From positions 113,501-177,500 of the forward strand of contig CAJNDS010002520.1 in assembly GCA_905221605.1 (NCBI GenBank): DNA of 64,000 nucleotides, written 5' to 3'. Positions 1 through 11,637 of this stretch are shown here, in pieces (position 1 is the first letter of the stretch; every line of letters begins with the position of its first letter). This DNA comes from Symbiodinium natans. Its lineage: Eukaryota; Sar; Dinophyceae; Suessiales; Symbiodiniaceae. A model generated the notes under the pieces. It was not told where the DNA came from and did no database searches. It saw only the letters and a list, made by a program, of their open reading frames with translations. The position numbers and the translations under genes were made by a program.

Positions 1-65
1 ATCGGTAGATAGATATGAATACTTTCCACCTTGTACATTGAATGTTTGATCCTAGAACCTACGAG

Positions 66-147
66 GAGCGCTTGCGGGATGCCACGGTGGCCGCCTCAGC
101 CAACACGCTGCAAACCTGTGGAGGAAAGCCAAGCTTCGAAAGCCTGC
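66..147 (+). CDS. Candidate exon, unknown protein
   Basis: An AG acceptor at 64-65 is followed by an open frame beginning ERLRDATVAASANTL, up to a possible GT donor at 148. Forward TTTAGGG repeats follow at once. No family recognised; the phase with other exons is untested. Confidence 0.35.
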
Positions 148-3100
148 GTACAGTTTATGGGTTTAGGGTTTAGGGTGCAAAAAAAAGGGGTTTAGGGTTT
201 AGGGTTTAGGATTTAGGGTTTAGGGTTTAGGGTTTAGGGTTTAGCGACTGGCGCGGCCCTCAGTCCTGGCATGAAGCAGCTTCCAGGTTCAAAAGGGTTT
301 AGGGGTTTAGGGTTTAAGGTTGAGGCTTAGAGAAGGCTCATGGGAGATTGAGGGACTTGAGGGTTGTAGTATATCGGAGAAGTGGGCTTCAAAAGCCCTG
401 GAGAGGCTCTAGAGGCCCTCTTCTTCGGATCCCTCTCATGCATGATTCCAGGCGCCTCTTGCGCAGATTTGAGGTGATTTCCTTCTCGCACTTCTTGCCG
501 AGACAGGAGCTCTTGCCCGAAAAGCGCCCCTCGAGAGCGAAGGGCCATCGGTTTTTTGGGGCGTGTGGGCTTCTTTAGTCCAACATCCGATGCAAGTGTG
601 CTTGACTGCGTCTTCTGGAGCTCTGACTACAGGAGTGCTCTGAACTTAAAACTTGTAAACACCATACAAGCCTTCAACCTGAAACTCGGCATTCTTCGTA
701 AACTGGTTGTTGCACATCTGGGAGCGCACTGCTGCTGTGTGCTTGATTTGGACTGGGGCTTAGAGGGTTCAGCCAACGAGCCTCTTGTAAGGCTGTTTAG
801 GGCATGAACACCGATCCACATGCTGAAAGCACTTTCATTAAATATGTCTACTGAAGCAGAACGACAGCTTCCCTGCATGGAACACCCCAGTGCAGATATC
901 TGATAGAGGCCGCCCGTCCCCGTCCCCACCTTCGTACGCCAAACTCCCTGTCCAACAATAGCCGGCCCAGCGCCCCTTAGCAGTTTATTGTCTTATTGCA
1001 TCATCCCGTACGTAAGGGTACCAATGAGGGTCAAGGGTTTCAAGCTAGAGGGTTTTCTAAATCGAAACCCTAAACCGCCTAAACCCATCCCAAGACGCCA
1101 CGAGTTGTCAAGGAGCCGCCCGAAACTTCCGTAGCCCAAGGCACCCAACTCGGGAAACATACCTGGACCCTCAATTCGAGCTCTTTCCTTTACTTCAACT
1201 CAAGCAAAGCCTCCAACTCAATCCAGCGAGGCAACCAAATCTAACAAAAAACTCAGCCTGCAGAACCCCCTAAACCCTATGCCCTATATCCTAAACCCTA
1301 ACCCTATACCCTATACCCTCAACTTTATGCCATGAGCCCTGAATTCCTGAGGCCTGCCCGTACCCCCAGCCCGATCAATCCCTAAACCCTTATCTATTGT
1401 TCCGATACTTTGATTATGGAACATTACTAATTATTGTTACCAGTAGTGCCATTATTACGATTCTATTCTTATTGCCATTAGTATTCCTCGTAGTATTACC
1501 ACTTCATATATTGCCCGAAGCAGCCAGCCCGCTCAGGGGCCCACTATTACCACGATTACTATATCTTGAAGTTTAAGTTGCGATTACTATTATTTGATGA
1601 TTAATATTGTTGTTATTGTTATTATTATTATTTCTTTTGCTTTATTATTGTTATTACTATTTTTATTGTTATTACTATTTCTAATTACTACTTCTAGTAT
1701 TGTTTTTGCTACTTCGTAGCGTTGCTAGTTTTATTATACCTCGAAGCGGCAGCCCAGGCCTCCTGTATTTCCCCCCCATCGCGAAAGCGGTGGGCTCGCG
1801 ACATCTGGGAGATCGTATCCGTGCTCTTCAACCCGATCCTTGGACGAGTTTAGGGTTTAGGGTTCCCTAAACCGTAAACCCTAAACCCTAAACCCTAAAC
1901 CCTAAACCCTGGACCCTAGACAGCTCCCGGTCCGCCTGCCAAAAAACGGACACACACAGCCTGGCAGCAATGAGGCCCAGCTACAGGGCTTACAGGGATC
2001 GGTTTAGGGTTTAGGGTTTAGGGTTTAGGGTTTAGGGTTTAGGGTTTAGGGTTTAGGGTTTAGGGTTTAGGGTTTAGGGCCTTGTGGGTTAAGGGCTCTA
2101 ACCCCTAAACCCCAAAGAAGTAAGTGTCCATCTTTCAGTGTGCTGGCGCCGACCTCAGTCCCCGCTTCGAAAAACCCTAAACCCTCAAAGTAGAGGGTCT
2201 TTTTTGTATGGGTTTGGGGCTGTTTTTGCTTTACATACTTTGGGGTTTCAAGTCGTTCTGTCTTAGGGGAAACCTAAAAGTCTGTTCGTGTATATGAAAT
2301 GAAATCAGGTGCAGGGCTTATGGGAGAGATGCGGTGGTTCGTTTTGGTTGACTTCATGGTTTCGTGGGAGTCGGGACCTCCCAGATCCTTCGCCTTCTTG
2401 CGATTTGTTACATGCTGAATCCACTGATCTCCGGCTCGGCACTCATGACTATCGCTTGTTGTGTTGGAATTAAAAGTCACAGCCTGCAGCAGTTCAGTTC
2501 TACCTGGCCCCCATGGTCCCAGTCAGAATGGCCACAACCCCAGACAGGCCATTCTGGGGGTAATGAAGCATGAGGTTTCACACATAGAGGTCTGGCTGGA
2601 TGGTCTGAGCCCTAACACAACAACCCACTCTTTCGTGCTTTCTTTCTGTTGCGCTCGCGAACACTTCGCCGTGAGGACCTGCATGTCTTCGGGCATACCC
2701 ACTACGGCTGGAGTGCGCAGCTGGATGGCACCCGCTTCCTTCAAGCGTGCCCCCTGGCACCAGGAGAAGCACTGATGATGAGAATCTAGGGGGGGCTCCC
2801 TGGTCCATTCAGGGTTTCTGCCGGTTCTTTTGAAAGGTCTGCGCGCAAGAGCTGTGGTAGGCAGCCATTGTGAGCCAGTGTGCTGGTCGGATGACGAGGA
2901 CTGAATGACTCTTGTCGTGTCAGGTCCTCCTCCACGTCTCGTGGAGTCAAGCCCGTTCACTAAATTCATGGTGGCCTAAATCCGAGCGCTCGACGTCTAA
3001 GGTGTCGCGTACCCGCGTGAGCGCTCTGATCGCCCTTTCTCCGTCTACTGCAGAGGGGAGGCTGATCCGAGCATTTGAAATTCAGTGCTCCATCCAGAAG

Positions 3101-6100
3101 CAATAAGTGCTATAGACGTAGAACAGCCCAGGACGAACGAAGTGCTTTTGTCCTCCCTCTGCCTCCAGCTGCACCAAACAGAGGGCAAACCCTGCTCTCC
3201 CAGCCTTTGAATCTTTGCAACTTATGCCTCCCGTAAGCCCCCGACCTCCGAAAGCCCCCAACAAAGCCCTCCAACCATCAATCCCCAAAACCTTAAACCC
3301 TAAACCCTTGGCAAGCAACTCCCTGGCCTCAAGTCTGAAGGCAGGCGCTGCAGCGCCGCCTCCTCTGCTGGCTCCTCTGGCCGAACCCTACACCCTAAAC
3401 CCTACCCTAACCCTAAACCCTACCCTAACCCTAAACCCCCTAGACCCTAGACCCTAGACCCTAGACCCTAAACCCTAAACCCTAAACCCTAAACCCTAAA
3501 CCCTAAACCCTAAACCCTAAACCCTAAACCCTAAACCCTAAACCCTAAACCCTACCAAAAAACAAAAGCCTAAGGGGAAGAGTGCGGCTCGTTGGTTTCA
3601 GGTTGAGGGCTCCTTCCTCCGGAGTCGGGCTTCGAAGGCTTGTTACTAACCTGGAGTACCCTTGTAAACCCTTGGTAGCCCAGTAATACCCTGTACCCTT
3701 TTTTGTTCTGTGTTCCCTTATAAAGTAACCAAACAAAAAGGGTGCCCTTATTATAATATGGTAACTGGGCTACAGGGAACCCCTCTAGTCTAAGCTAAAA
3801 AGGGCGCCCCTTGTAATCCGAAAAGGCTGGGTTTGATTTTTGGAGACTAGAGGGTTCAAGGGATTACAGAGGCTCAAGCCCTGCGTACACGTACATGGTG
3901 CCTCGGATTCCTTTGCAGTGTCATCGGTCGAGTAGTGATGGACAATCCAAGCAGAAGCGTCAAACTTTTCCGAAGCAATCCGGAGTCTTTAACCCCTAGG
4001 TTTCTGGTTTTGGGTACTCCGGTCCCCATAGTGGTGCGCTTCTTCCCGTTTTGTTTGTTGTTGTTGCTTTTTTTATCCCGTCAATGACTCGGCAAAGAAG
4101 AAATGCGTCCTTCGGCCGTGGGCGTGGGCCGTGGGGGAGCTGCGCGTAATCGGCGGTTTAGGGTTTAGGGTTTTCAAACGATAAAAGGGTTTCGGCCCTT
4201 TGGGCTCTCGGGCTAGGGGATGAATTTTCTGAACCCTCGACCTTAACAGAACCCCTAGCCCTACTTGGTTCATGTAAGTAGGGATACAACCAGGATACCT
4301 ATGGTTACAATCTTCTTAGGGTACCCTGCTTGTAAGTACCCATGAACCTCCTGACAAAGGGTCTGTGCAAGAGCAATCTGAGGTTTACAGCCATCCACGC
4401 CGCCATTTTCCAGTCTACGAGGGCTTCTGGTCCAAGTACTACGAGGCTCGGGGGGTTTAGTGTTTAGGGTGCTGGGCGGACTCAACAGCCTGTTGCGAAA
4501 AGGATTTAGGGTTTAGGGTGCTTGAGCTCTCAACCCTTGAGACCTAAACCCGCGTGTCGCGTGCAGCCCGATACTCTCAGGTAAGGTCGAGGGTTCATTA
4601 GGTAAGGTCTTCGGGTTCATTGGGCACGGACCACAGAACACGCTTTCAGTTGCAAACCCATGGTCAGGCTGGTGGGAGTTTTCACAAAGCTTTGTGTATC
4701 CATGCTCAGCAAGGCCTTTGCGAGTCGCAGATGTCGGGGCATCTTCGGCTTGGTAAGAGTGAGAGCACCGCGACGAGGAAAACTGCGCACCCGGCTTTCA
4801 TGTGATGCTCCTCGCTGTCTCCAGGAGCATCCGCGATGCCCTCATGACCTTCAGTGGATTTATAGACCACCGCGGAACCAGGCGCCCGAAATTCATTTGG
4901 GGGTGGGCGGGGGGGGGTCGGGGGTGACCTCTCAGTTCCCTGAAGCTTGGGAGCGGGTGGGGGGGGGGGGGGGGGGGTAAAGGTTTTATCGGGCTTAGGG
5001 CAGTTTAGGGCTTTGGGAGAAGCCTGGGTTCAAGGGCTTAGGGTTTGGGGTAGAGTGGGTGTAGAGCCTGGCTTGAAAAAGGGGGGTTGAGGAGACCGCC
5101 TTCTGAGTTGTCAGGCATCTGTGACAGCGGCCGTGCGACGGTTCGTGGGGGTTGCTTGGCAAGAGAGGTGATCCTTGAGCAGTCACGGTTAGCTGAAGAC
5201 ACGAAGCGCCCCAAAGCAACCTAGAACACAACCTTTAAGCCATCTGAATAGCAGATTCGTCTTGATTGAACCCACCTAACTTAACACATACACGCTTGTC
5301 TTCTCAGATTCCCGAAGTTGCCCCTAACTCAGGAATGTCTTGGATTGAGAGAGCACAGCATGGACATTCTAGGGCTCAGCCCGACAGGCCCGCAAACTTT
5401 AAGCCCAAAGTTCACTAAACCATGGAGTCTGACCTCAGGATGTTAGAGGGTTGTTGGGGGGGGGGGGGGGGGGGGGTTTTTTTTTTTTTCTCTCCACGGC
5501 AATGCGGAGGAGACCACCGATTTACATAGCTCAATCTTGAGAGCTTTTCTGGTTGTGGTACTCCCCCCCCCCCTTTTGTCCCTCTCTTTTTTCCGGTGGG
5601 GGGGGCCCTTCTGAAGGGTTATAATCTTCGCCCCCGAGGCCACTCGAAGCTCGGAAAAAGGAACACAAAGCTCATCAACCTGAAGCCCTGAAGAATCCCT
5701 AAGGTGCTGGAGACCTTAAAACCCTGAAGGCTGAGAAACTCGAACCCCAAGCTTTTTTTCAACCCTCAGCTTAGTTTCAAGCCCAACACCTGAGACAATT
5801 TACCTGAATATTTCTGAATTTGCACCGCCCCTCAGACCTATAAGACCTATAGAGCCTCCGACAGCCCTATCCCCCAATCCCTCAACCCTAATAAGGGCCC
5901 CTAGATCCTCGATTCCCTTTAAACCCAGCAAGAAACCGTAAGGGCCCCTATAGATCCTAAGATCCCCTTTTGAAAAGAGCAAGAGAAGCCCAAGGGGGAG
6001 CGTGGCCTCGTGACGGACGAAGGGATCTCGGCACTCCTGATCTCGGCACTCCTCTGAGGGCGGAGTCTTTTGTCTCAGGGTGGTGGGCTTTCTGGGCTTG

Positions 6101-7269
6101 GGGTTGAGGATTTAGGTTTAGGGTTTAGAGGTGGAGAGGGTTAGAGTGTGTATAGACCCTAGGTGTAGATGTCGCTCCTGCTGACAAGACGGTTTACATC
6201 TTTTGCCCCCAACCACGAAGGGAGGAAGCTCCTGAGCCCTTGCTGGGCCCGACCTCGAAGTGTGCAGACCGAGATGGCGGATGTGGCCGAGCTGGGACTT
6301 TTTCGGGAAAGAAAGAAATTCATATTATAGGGGCCTTCATAGCTAGAATAGGGTTTTGGGGGCCATTATGGTGTAGTTACAGAGGGACCATAAGGGAATA
6401 ATGTTAGTAATTCTTCCGACCCCCGAGATTAGGCCTCGAGCAAGTAAAGCTCCTGGAATTCCGATGAGCGAAATAGCCTTGAGCGTAATTTCCCAAGGGC
6501 CTTCTGTGATTCGATGGATGATTCGATGGAAGTTGGGCTCAGGAAGCCGATTCTCAAGAGACCATGTCTTGTGTGGTCTTCTCGACATTGCCTTTGTAGA
6601 TAAAGGCCATGCGTGATCTATACTTTGGCTGGTATTGGCGTGCCAAACCTTCCGGGTGCTCAACGGTGTTTAAAGTTAAAGATTCTTGCATCTTGGCCCT
6701 ATAACCTAAAGGAACCCCAGGAAAAGCACATACAGCAGGCGCCTAGCGTGCTATACACCAAATAGCCCTACTTGTAACTGCCCATGAGCCTTCAAGTACC
6801 GTCACCGCAAAAGTTTGAGAGGTGGGCGTGAGGGGCTCCCTATACAGCAGAAGGAATAGTTTTGTCTTCTCGAGTTCTGTCGCAGCTCGCCCTTTCGACA
6901 CGACCTTTGGCGCGTCTCTGACCAGCAGCGCAGAAAAGAAAGGCTGAGTGTGTTCTGCTGGCGAGACTGAAGGGTATTACCTGCCTTTGTGTGTGTGGTG
7001 AGTGTTGCCGGCCTCCCGGACACTGAAGTCAGATAGGGAGGTAGATGGATGAGTTCACAGCTACATCGATCGCTACCTAGATTTGCCCTCTAGTCGAGGA
7101 AACCCTGTCATCAATGTTGTGCGCATCACGGAAAGATTGAGCCTCTGGGTCTGGGTGACGACTCAGGATCGTGGGCAGCTTCGCCGTGGAAGGGCCCCTT
7201 GCAGCCATTGATGAGACCGTACATGATTTACCCAACGTCAGGAAGATGAAGGCTGCGCTCCTGGATTAG
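66..7269 (+). CDS. Scattered exons, possible 3' part of an unknown gene
   Basis: I do not recognise a family here. Several short open stretches on the + strand have an AG acceptor, protein-like composition and, in some cases, a GT donor directly followed by TTTAGGG repeats, which is how the well supported exons downstream look. The most convincing are 1758-1847 and the terminal-looking exon 7167-7269 with its stop. They could belong to one gene that starts left of the window and ends about 1.6 kb before the ATPase metal-binding exon, but I could not join them by phase, so they may be unrelated. The exon entries within this span give the details. Confidence 0.3.
148..1757. other. No gene seen; AT-rich island inside
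   Basis: It holds the TTTAGGG array 189-244 and scattered CCCTAAA units at 1265-1330. From 1393 to 1740 the DNA turns AT-rich, with TTATT/TTACT motifs unlike its surroundings. Nothing else can be supported. Confidence 0.6.
189..244. repeat. TTTAGGG array
   Basis: Near-perfect forward repeats, with ATTTAGGG and TTTAGCG variants. They follow the candidate exon 66-147. Confidence 0.95.
1758..1847 (+). CDS. Candidate exon, unknown protein
   Basis: An AG acceptor is followed by 30 in-frame codons containing RKRWARDIWEIVSVLFNPI, ending at a GTTTAG donor that is itself the first unit of a TTTAGGG array. The second half is hydrophobic and could be a membrane or buried helix. Family unknown. Confidence 0.45.
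1848..1911. repeat. TTTAGGG / CCCTAAA fold-back
   Basis: Two forward units turn at once into seven reverse units, so the stretch can fold on itself. It starts at the donor of the exon 1758-1847. Confidence 0.9.
2002..2078. repeat. TTTAGGG array
   Basis: About eleven perfect forward units. Confidence 0.97.
3385..3553. repeat. CCCTAAA array with variants
   Basis: It runs from CCCTAACCCTAAA through CCCTAGA units to about twelve perfect CCCTAAA units, a record of local unit turnover. Confidence 0.95.
3672..3775. mobile_element. Fold-back element, TGGTAGCCCAGTA family
   Basis: TTGGTAGCCCAGTAATACC at the left and TATGGTAACTGGGCTAC at the right. Copies at 21262, 44681 and 57313. Confidence 0.62.
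4268..4352. mobile_element. MITE-like remnant, GGTTCATGG family
   Basis: GTTCATGTAAGTAGGG at the left and TAAGTACCCATGAACCTCCT at the right. Confidence 0.45.
4668..4752 (+). CDS. Weak exon candidate
   Basis: It runs from an AG acceptor (TGGTCAG) to a good GTAAGAG donor. More than one frame is open through it, so the protein cannot be chosen. The splice sites are the only support. Confidence 0.2.
4904..4978. repeat. G tracts
   Basis: Two G runs, the second about 20 bases. Similar runs occur at 5457-5476, 9130-9144, 11268-11281, 11617-11637, 12760-12773, 15098-15110, 44954-44964, 59907-59920 and 61674-61687. Confidence 0.9.
6267..6309 (+). CDS. Weak exon candidate
   Basis: A short open stretch after a GTGCAG acceptor reads TEMADVAELGLFRE. 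It looks protein-like, but the donor is unclear and there is no family match. Confidence 0.22.
6318..6424. mobile_element. MITE-like element, GGGGTCGGAA family
   Basis: It begins CATATTATAGGGGCC and ends GTTAGTAATTCTTCCGACCC; relatives at 20690, 28907 and 33044. Confidence 0.5.
7167..7269 (+). CDS. Candidate terminal exon, unknown protein
   Basis: After a CTCAG acceptor the frame reads IVGSFAVEGPLAAIDETV, then 16 more residues rich in charged helix formers, and stops with TAG at 7267-7269. Composition and stop suggest the last exon of a gene upstream of the ATPase. Family not recognised. Confidence 0.42.
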
Positions 7270-7784
7270 AAAGCTCTGAACAGCATCTATAGTCTAGCAA
7301 AGTGCTGTGGGTCCAAACAAAGTTCTGAACAAAGAATACCGTGTGGACCCTGAAGGATAAGGCGCGCGAGTTTCAGGGATACGTGGGACCGGCTTTAATC
7401 TCTTATGCATGCCCCATTGCCAACCGTGACTTTCGACACATCGCCCACCAGTTTAATCCCAATTGGCATCTTGAAGCCGATGATGTCAAACCTCTGCAGG
7501 AAGCTTGACTCCGCCCAAGGCCAAAGTTAGAAAAGGTGCCCCCCAGAATTGTTGACCCCTTTGGCCCCTCAACTATTCGGTACACCGGCAAGGGGTTTAG
7601 GGTTTAGGGTTTAGGGATATTTGGAGGTCCATAGGTGAGCCCTGAACCCCTTCAGAGAGACTCTCTGAGGATGACCTGTGCGTCTTGCGCGCCCCGGACT
7701 TGCAAAGGGCGAGAGGTTGGTTGGGGTGGACGCCGGTAAACTCTTCGGACCTCGGCTCCTCAAACCCGAAGCTCTAAGCTTGGG

Positions 7785-7874
7785 TTGAGGGTTTAGGGTT
7801 TAGGGTTTAGGGTTTAGGGTTTAGGGTTTAGGGTTTAGGGTTTAGGGTTTAGGGTTTAGGGTTTAGGGTTTAGG
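7785..7874. repeat. TTTAGGG array
   Basis: About twelve perfect forward units. Confidence 0.97.
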
Positions 7875-8154
7875 TTAGCCATGCCCCCGAAATCTTGAAC
7901 TTAAACGCGGTGCTCGCGTGGGTCGACACTAATTACTTGTCAGGGCGGGAGGGTCTGTAGGATATTAGAGATACTGATTTCCACCCCGCGGCGGCCTCGT
8001 GGCGTTTTGTGAACAATCTGAACATAAAGATCCTCAACCGCACAAGCAGCAGATGCTGACCCACAACCCACCTCGCTGCTTCTTTACGGCTATGTACGTG
8101 GGTCCAAGTAGCCGCCCAAACCCTGAACCCTGAACTTGGCCCTGAACCCTGAAC

Positions 8155-8448
8155 CCTGAACCCTAAACCCTAAACCCTAAACCCTAATTAAACCCTAAAC
8201 CCTAAACCCTTCCAATCCTTAAGGCCCTCAACCCTGTCGACCTCGAAGTCCCCTTTTAAAAGCCCTCTAAAGCCCTCTAAAACCCCAAAACCCCTACGGC
8301 CCTTGCACCCCAAAACCTCAATCCCTGGAGCTTAGGGCAAGGGTTTAGGGTTTAGGGTTTAGGGTTTAGGGTTTAGGGTTTAGGGTTTAGGGTTTAGGGT
8401 TTAGGGTTTAGGGTTTAGGGTTTAGGGTTTAGGGTTTAGGGTTTAGGG
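8155..8448. repeat. CCCTAAA array facing a TTTAGGG array
   Basis: Reverse units at 8155-8207 and fifteen forward units at 8340-8448 flank about 130 bp with no exon that I can see. Confidence 0.92.
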
Positions 8449-8687
8449 CCTCCAAAGTCCGTTGCTCAAAAAGGTTTTAGGGTGGTTTAGGGTTTAGACC
8501 CCCTACCTGGGACTCTATTTAACCTACAGTTTAAGTTTAGTAACTAATCCTGCATTATAGTAGGTGGAACCCAAAAAGCTGTGGGGAAATAGGGTCCGAG
8601 GGAAACCCTAAACCTAACCCTCCCCCCCCCAAAAAAAAAGAAGATCGGCGGGTGCCAACCCCTCGGGCCTTTAACCCCAAGCCCGAA

Positions 8688-8738
8688 GGGTTTAGGGTTT
8701 AGGGTTTAGGGTTTAGGGTTTAGGGTTTAGGGTTTAGG
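8688..8738. repeat. TTTAGGG array
   Basis: Seven forward units, about 150 bp before the HMA exon, against the usual polarity. Confidence 0.95.
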
Positions 8739-8890
8739 GGCCCTAAGACCGGCCCTTTCACCCAAACCTCGCGTAAAATTGCTACATGGTCCCTTTTGCA
8801 TTTGCCATTACAACCATATAACTACCTCAGAACCTCAAGCCCGCACTTTTTGCATTTCCGATGGCCTTCCCAGTGCGGCGAACATCTCAG

Positions 8891-8944
8891 GTCGGTGCTG
8901 TGGAGCGTGCCATCACCGCCGTGGAAGGGGTCGAGACCTTCAGC
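8891..8944 (+). CDS. ATPase exon: first half of heavy-metal-associated (HMA) domain
   Basis: After an AG acceptor the frame reads VGAVERAITAVEGVETFS, matching the helix that follows the CxxC metal site in HMA domains. The CxxC itself is not in this exon and must lie upstream. The frame meets TAA at 8945, so the donor is at or before that point and is not clear. Confidence 0.65.
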
Positions 8945-11606
8945 TAAATGTGAGTTGGTTGAGGATTTTTGGGGTTTTGGGGTTGTAGGGTTACGGAGTT
9001 GGGAAACTTTCCCCGGCTTACTGAAGCAGCCAGCAACAAAGGGTTACGGAGTTGCAGGGTTGTGGGGCTTGAGGGGTTGGCAACAAAGGCAAAACAGGCA
9101 AACAAAGACGAGCTTAAGGCGTTTTTTTTGGGGGGGGGGGGGGGCCTTGGGGGGTTGTGGGACTTTGCGGCATGTTGGCTTGAGGAGTTTATCTTTTCAG
9201 GTTGGGAGGCTGACAGCTGTTGGTGATATTAGGATGAGTGGCAACTGAGTATTTCAAAGGTATGCTTAGGGCTCCAGTCAGCTCGGCCCGAAGATTTGAA
9301 GTTGCTGTTTGCGTTTTTGCTTCACCTGCTGTATATGCGAGGACTTGGGTGCAATACTTCTCAAATCCAGCGAAGAACGTTGTAGTTGAGATGAGATGTC
9401 TATTGTTTGCCTTGAAAGTGTCAGAAGCGCGCTTTGTCAGGTGGTGCTGCCGCACCTTGAACAGTGATTGTGTTGGTACGGGCACATAAGTCAAGGCAGG
9501 CCAACATACTTCCTAATTCCTGATCGACAATGTGCATCCTGAGCGTCGTGCGACTCTAAGCCGGTTGACAAACCAGGGAAGGAGGCCGGTGCAAGGGAGA
9601 GAAAGGGATGAGAGCACCGGGCAGATGGAGAAGAGAGAGAGAGAGACAGAGAGCGAGAGAGAGAGAGAGAGAGAGATAGATCTATGCAACATATGCAGAA
9701 AGATGTGTGTGTGTGTGTGTATGGTTAGCTTAGATTTGGATACAAGCCGCGGTGACATTGGATAAAGCTCAGCTGAGAGAAGACCGTGCTGGACCAAGAG
9801 CCAAACATAGAAACATCATGAGTCTGTCTACGTGACAGGAAGTCGCTTGACAAGGACCTCACCCTCGAGACCCCAACCGCCTGTCTAACCTTCCTTTCTT
9901 ACTAATACTAAAGGCTTGTGCTCACCCTTGACAGCTCACGTCATTCGTGGTTGTGGGGAGAGAGGGTATTGCATGCATATGGGCATTAACTAGACCCAAC
10001 TGGCGCGGCCCTTGCTGCAAGGTCTGCTGACGTCTCCCTGACAGCACACCGGGCGGAGGCCATTTGGAATCAGGGGTACCTTTTTGGGTCCTTATCATAA
10101 GGGAATCCTACCATTTGGTGGTCTATATTGGGGGTCCCCTTTTTATCGTAAACCCCCACATATCGGAATCAGCAAAACCCCCTTAAGGGCCTTCACAGCC
10201 ACTCCTGAACCTGCAACCTCTGTCCCAGCCGCATCGACTTGCATGTCGATACCTCTCCCCCTGCGCCCTAGAACCCCTCAACCTGAAGGTATCAGCTGAG
10301 AGGCTCAAGTTTCCACATGCAACGTCCCCCTGCCCAGGTGCGGTTTCATGCACCAGCACAGGCGGCGGACATCGCCAGGAACTCGGATTTGGGCCGGGAG
10401 GGCGGGGGAGATGCTGCAGTGTCAGTGTCAGTGTCAGTGTCAGTGTCAGTGTGTGTGTGTGTGTGGGCGCGAGTGCGCGCGCGTCTGGCCTGCTTTGGAA
10501 CTTATGATTCCAAATCTGATGTGGCTTGCGGTGTCTGTGTGTCTTTGCGTGGCGTATATGAGAAGACTCAAGCTTTGCCGTCCGATTGCAACCTGCGAGG
10601 TTTCTGCCGTGGAGGACATCGGCTTCGATGCTGAGTTCCGCAACGAGGTCCCTCTGCCTGTGGAAAGGATATGGGCATGTCCCCAACAGGGGTGGCCCTG
10701 TTTTCGGAAACCCCGCATACGAATCCAATCCTTGATTTTTCACTTTGCTTTACATCTTTGGGATGCCTCGGAGCCTCGGTTGATCATTTGCCCCGTTTGC
10801 CACACCACGCTTCAACACCGTCCGCGCGCCTTAAAGGTCCAAGTCTCGGCAGAGCGCAGCGACCGTCCTTCAGAGCTGCGCCTAGGTCTTGAAGGGAACT
10901 ATGGCAGGGCACCAACAGGGTAGAACTGGATCGAAAGGATTTGAGGTTTAGGGTTTAGGGCTTGGGGTTTGGGATTTCGTTTTTTGGGATCAAGGTGATC
11001 GGGTAAAGCTAGGCATAGTGAGACCGGGTGCAAGGGCGGCCGACGCTGCCCCCTAGTCGTTTACATCCTCAGCCCAGGATCTCAAAGCGAAAGTGATGAA
11101 AATGGGGCATCCTGGGTAGGGTGTAGGGTTTAGGGTTTCGGGTGTCCAACATTTTGGAGCCCTCAGCTCTGGGGGTTCCTATGGGGACGAGGGAAGCAGC
11201 ATCGAGTTTAAGTCGATCCCAGAAATTCTCTGAGTTCACGTCGTAAGGTGCGCTGTGGGTGGGGCGGCGGGGGGGGGGGGGGAGAGGTGAAGCGATGGTC
11301 GGCTTTGGTGGCTTTGTGGGAGGATCGTGAGGAGGGGGGGGGGAGGGGTGGGGGCCGGTGGCTCAATCTTGAACGTCGAATTGGTCACATAGGGGTCATC
11401 CTCGGCAACATAAAGACGTCTAGGTCTAGGTTTAGGCCTCGGGAGGGGTAGAAAAAAGGACAAAAGTGTGCATGGATGTGTTTCGGATGCAAGCTTCCAG
11501 GTCCGTGGCTCTTCATGGCGGTGCCTCTGCTTTGGAGCTGCGCAAGGCTTGTGCAAGGGGCTCGCAAGGTCTTTCTGTGTGTGTGTGTGTGTGTTTTTTT
11601 TGTTTT

Positions 11607-11637
<31 letters not shown>

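Larger units (their letters stand above)
1912..7166. other. Intron or intergenic DNA
   Basis: Telomere-like arrays, G tracts, two fold-back remnants and two weak exon candidates (4668, 6267). Open frames on either strand at 2461-2969 and 3082-3318 lack splice sites or family features. Confidence 0.5.
7270..8890. other. Space between unknown gene and ATPase
   Basis: Four large telomere-like arrays. The start of the ATPase, with the metal-binding CxxC exon, should lie here or further upstream, but I could not find it. Confidence 0.5.

Noticed and set aside
1123-1137. TTCCGTAGCC, like the start of the dinoflagellate spliced leader
   Set aside because: Only the first ten or so bases match; the rest of the leader (ending TTGGCTCAAG) is absent, so it is not a leader gene or relict.
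2523-2969. Minus-strand frame of 148 codons
   Set aside because: No recognisable domain, no splice sites, and an equally open + strand frame overlaps it.
7785-8738. CRISPR-like array of regular repeats
   Set aside because: The units are head-to-tail seven-base repeats without spacers.
10183-10743. Long minus-strand frame of 186 codons
   Set aside because: It owes its length to the GT/CAGTGT repeats, has no family features and overlaps the HMA exon on the + strand.
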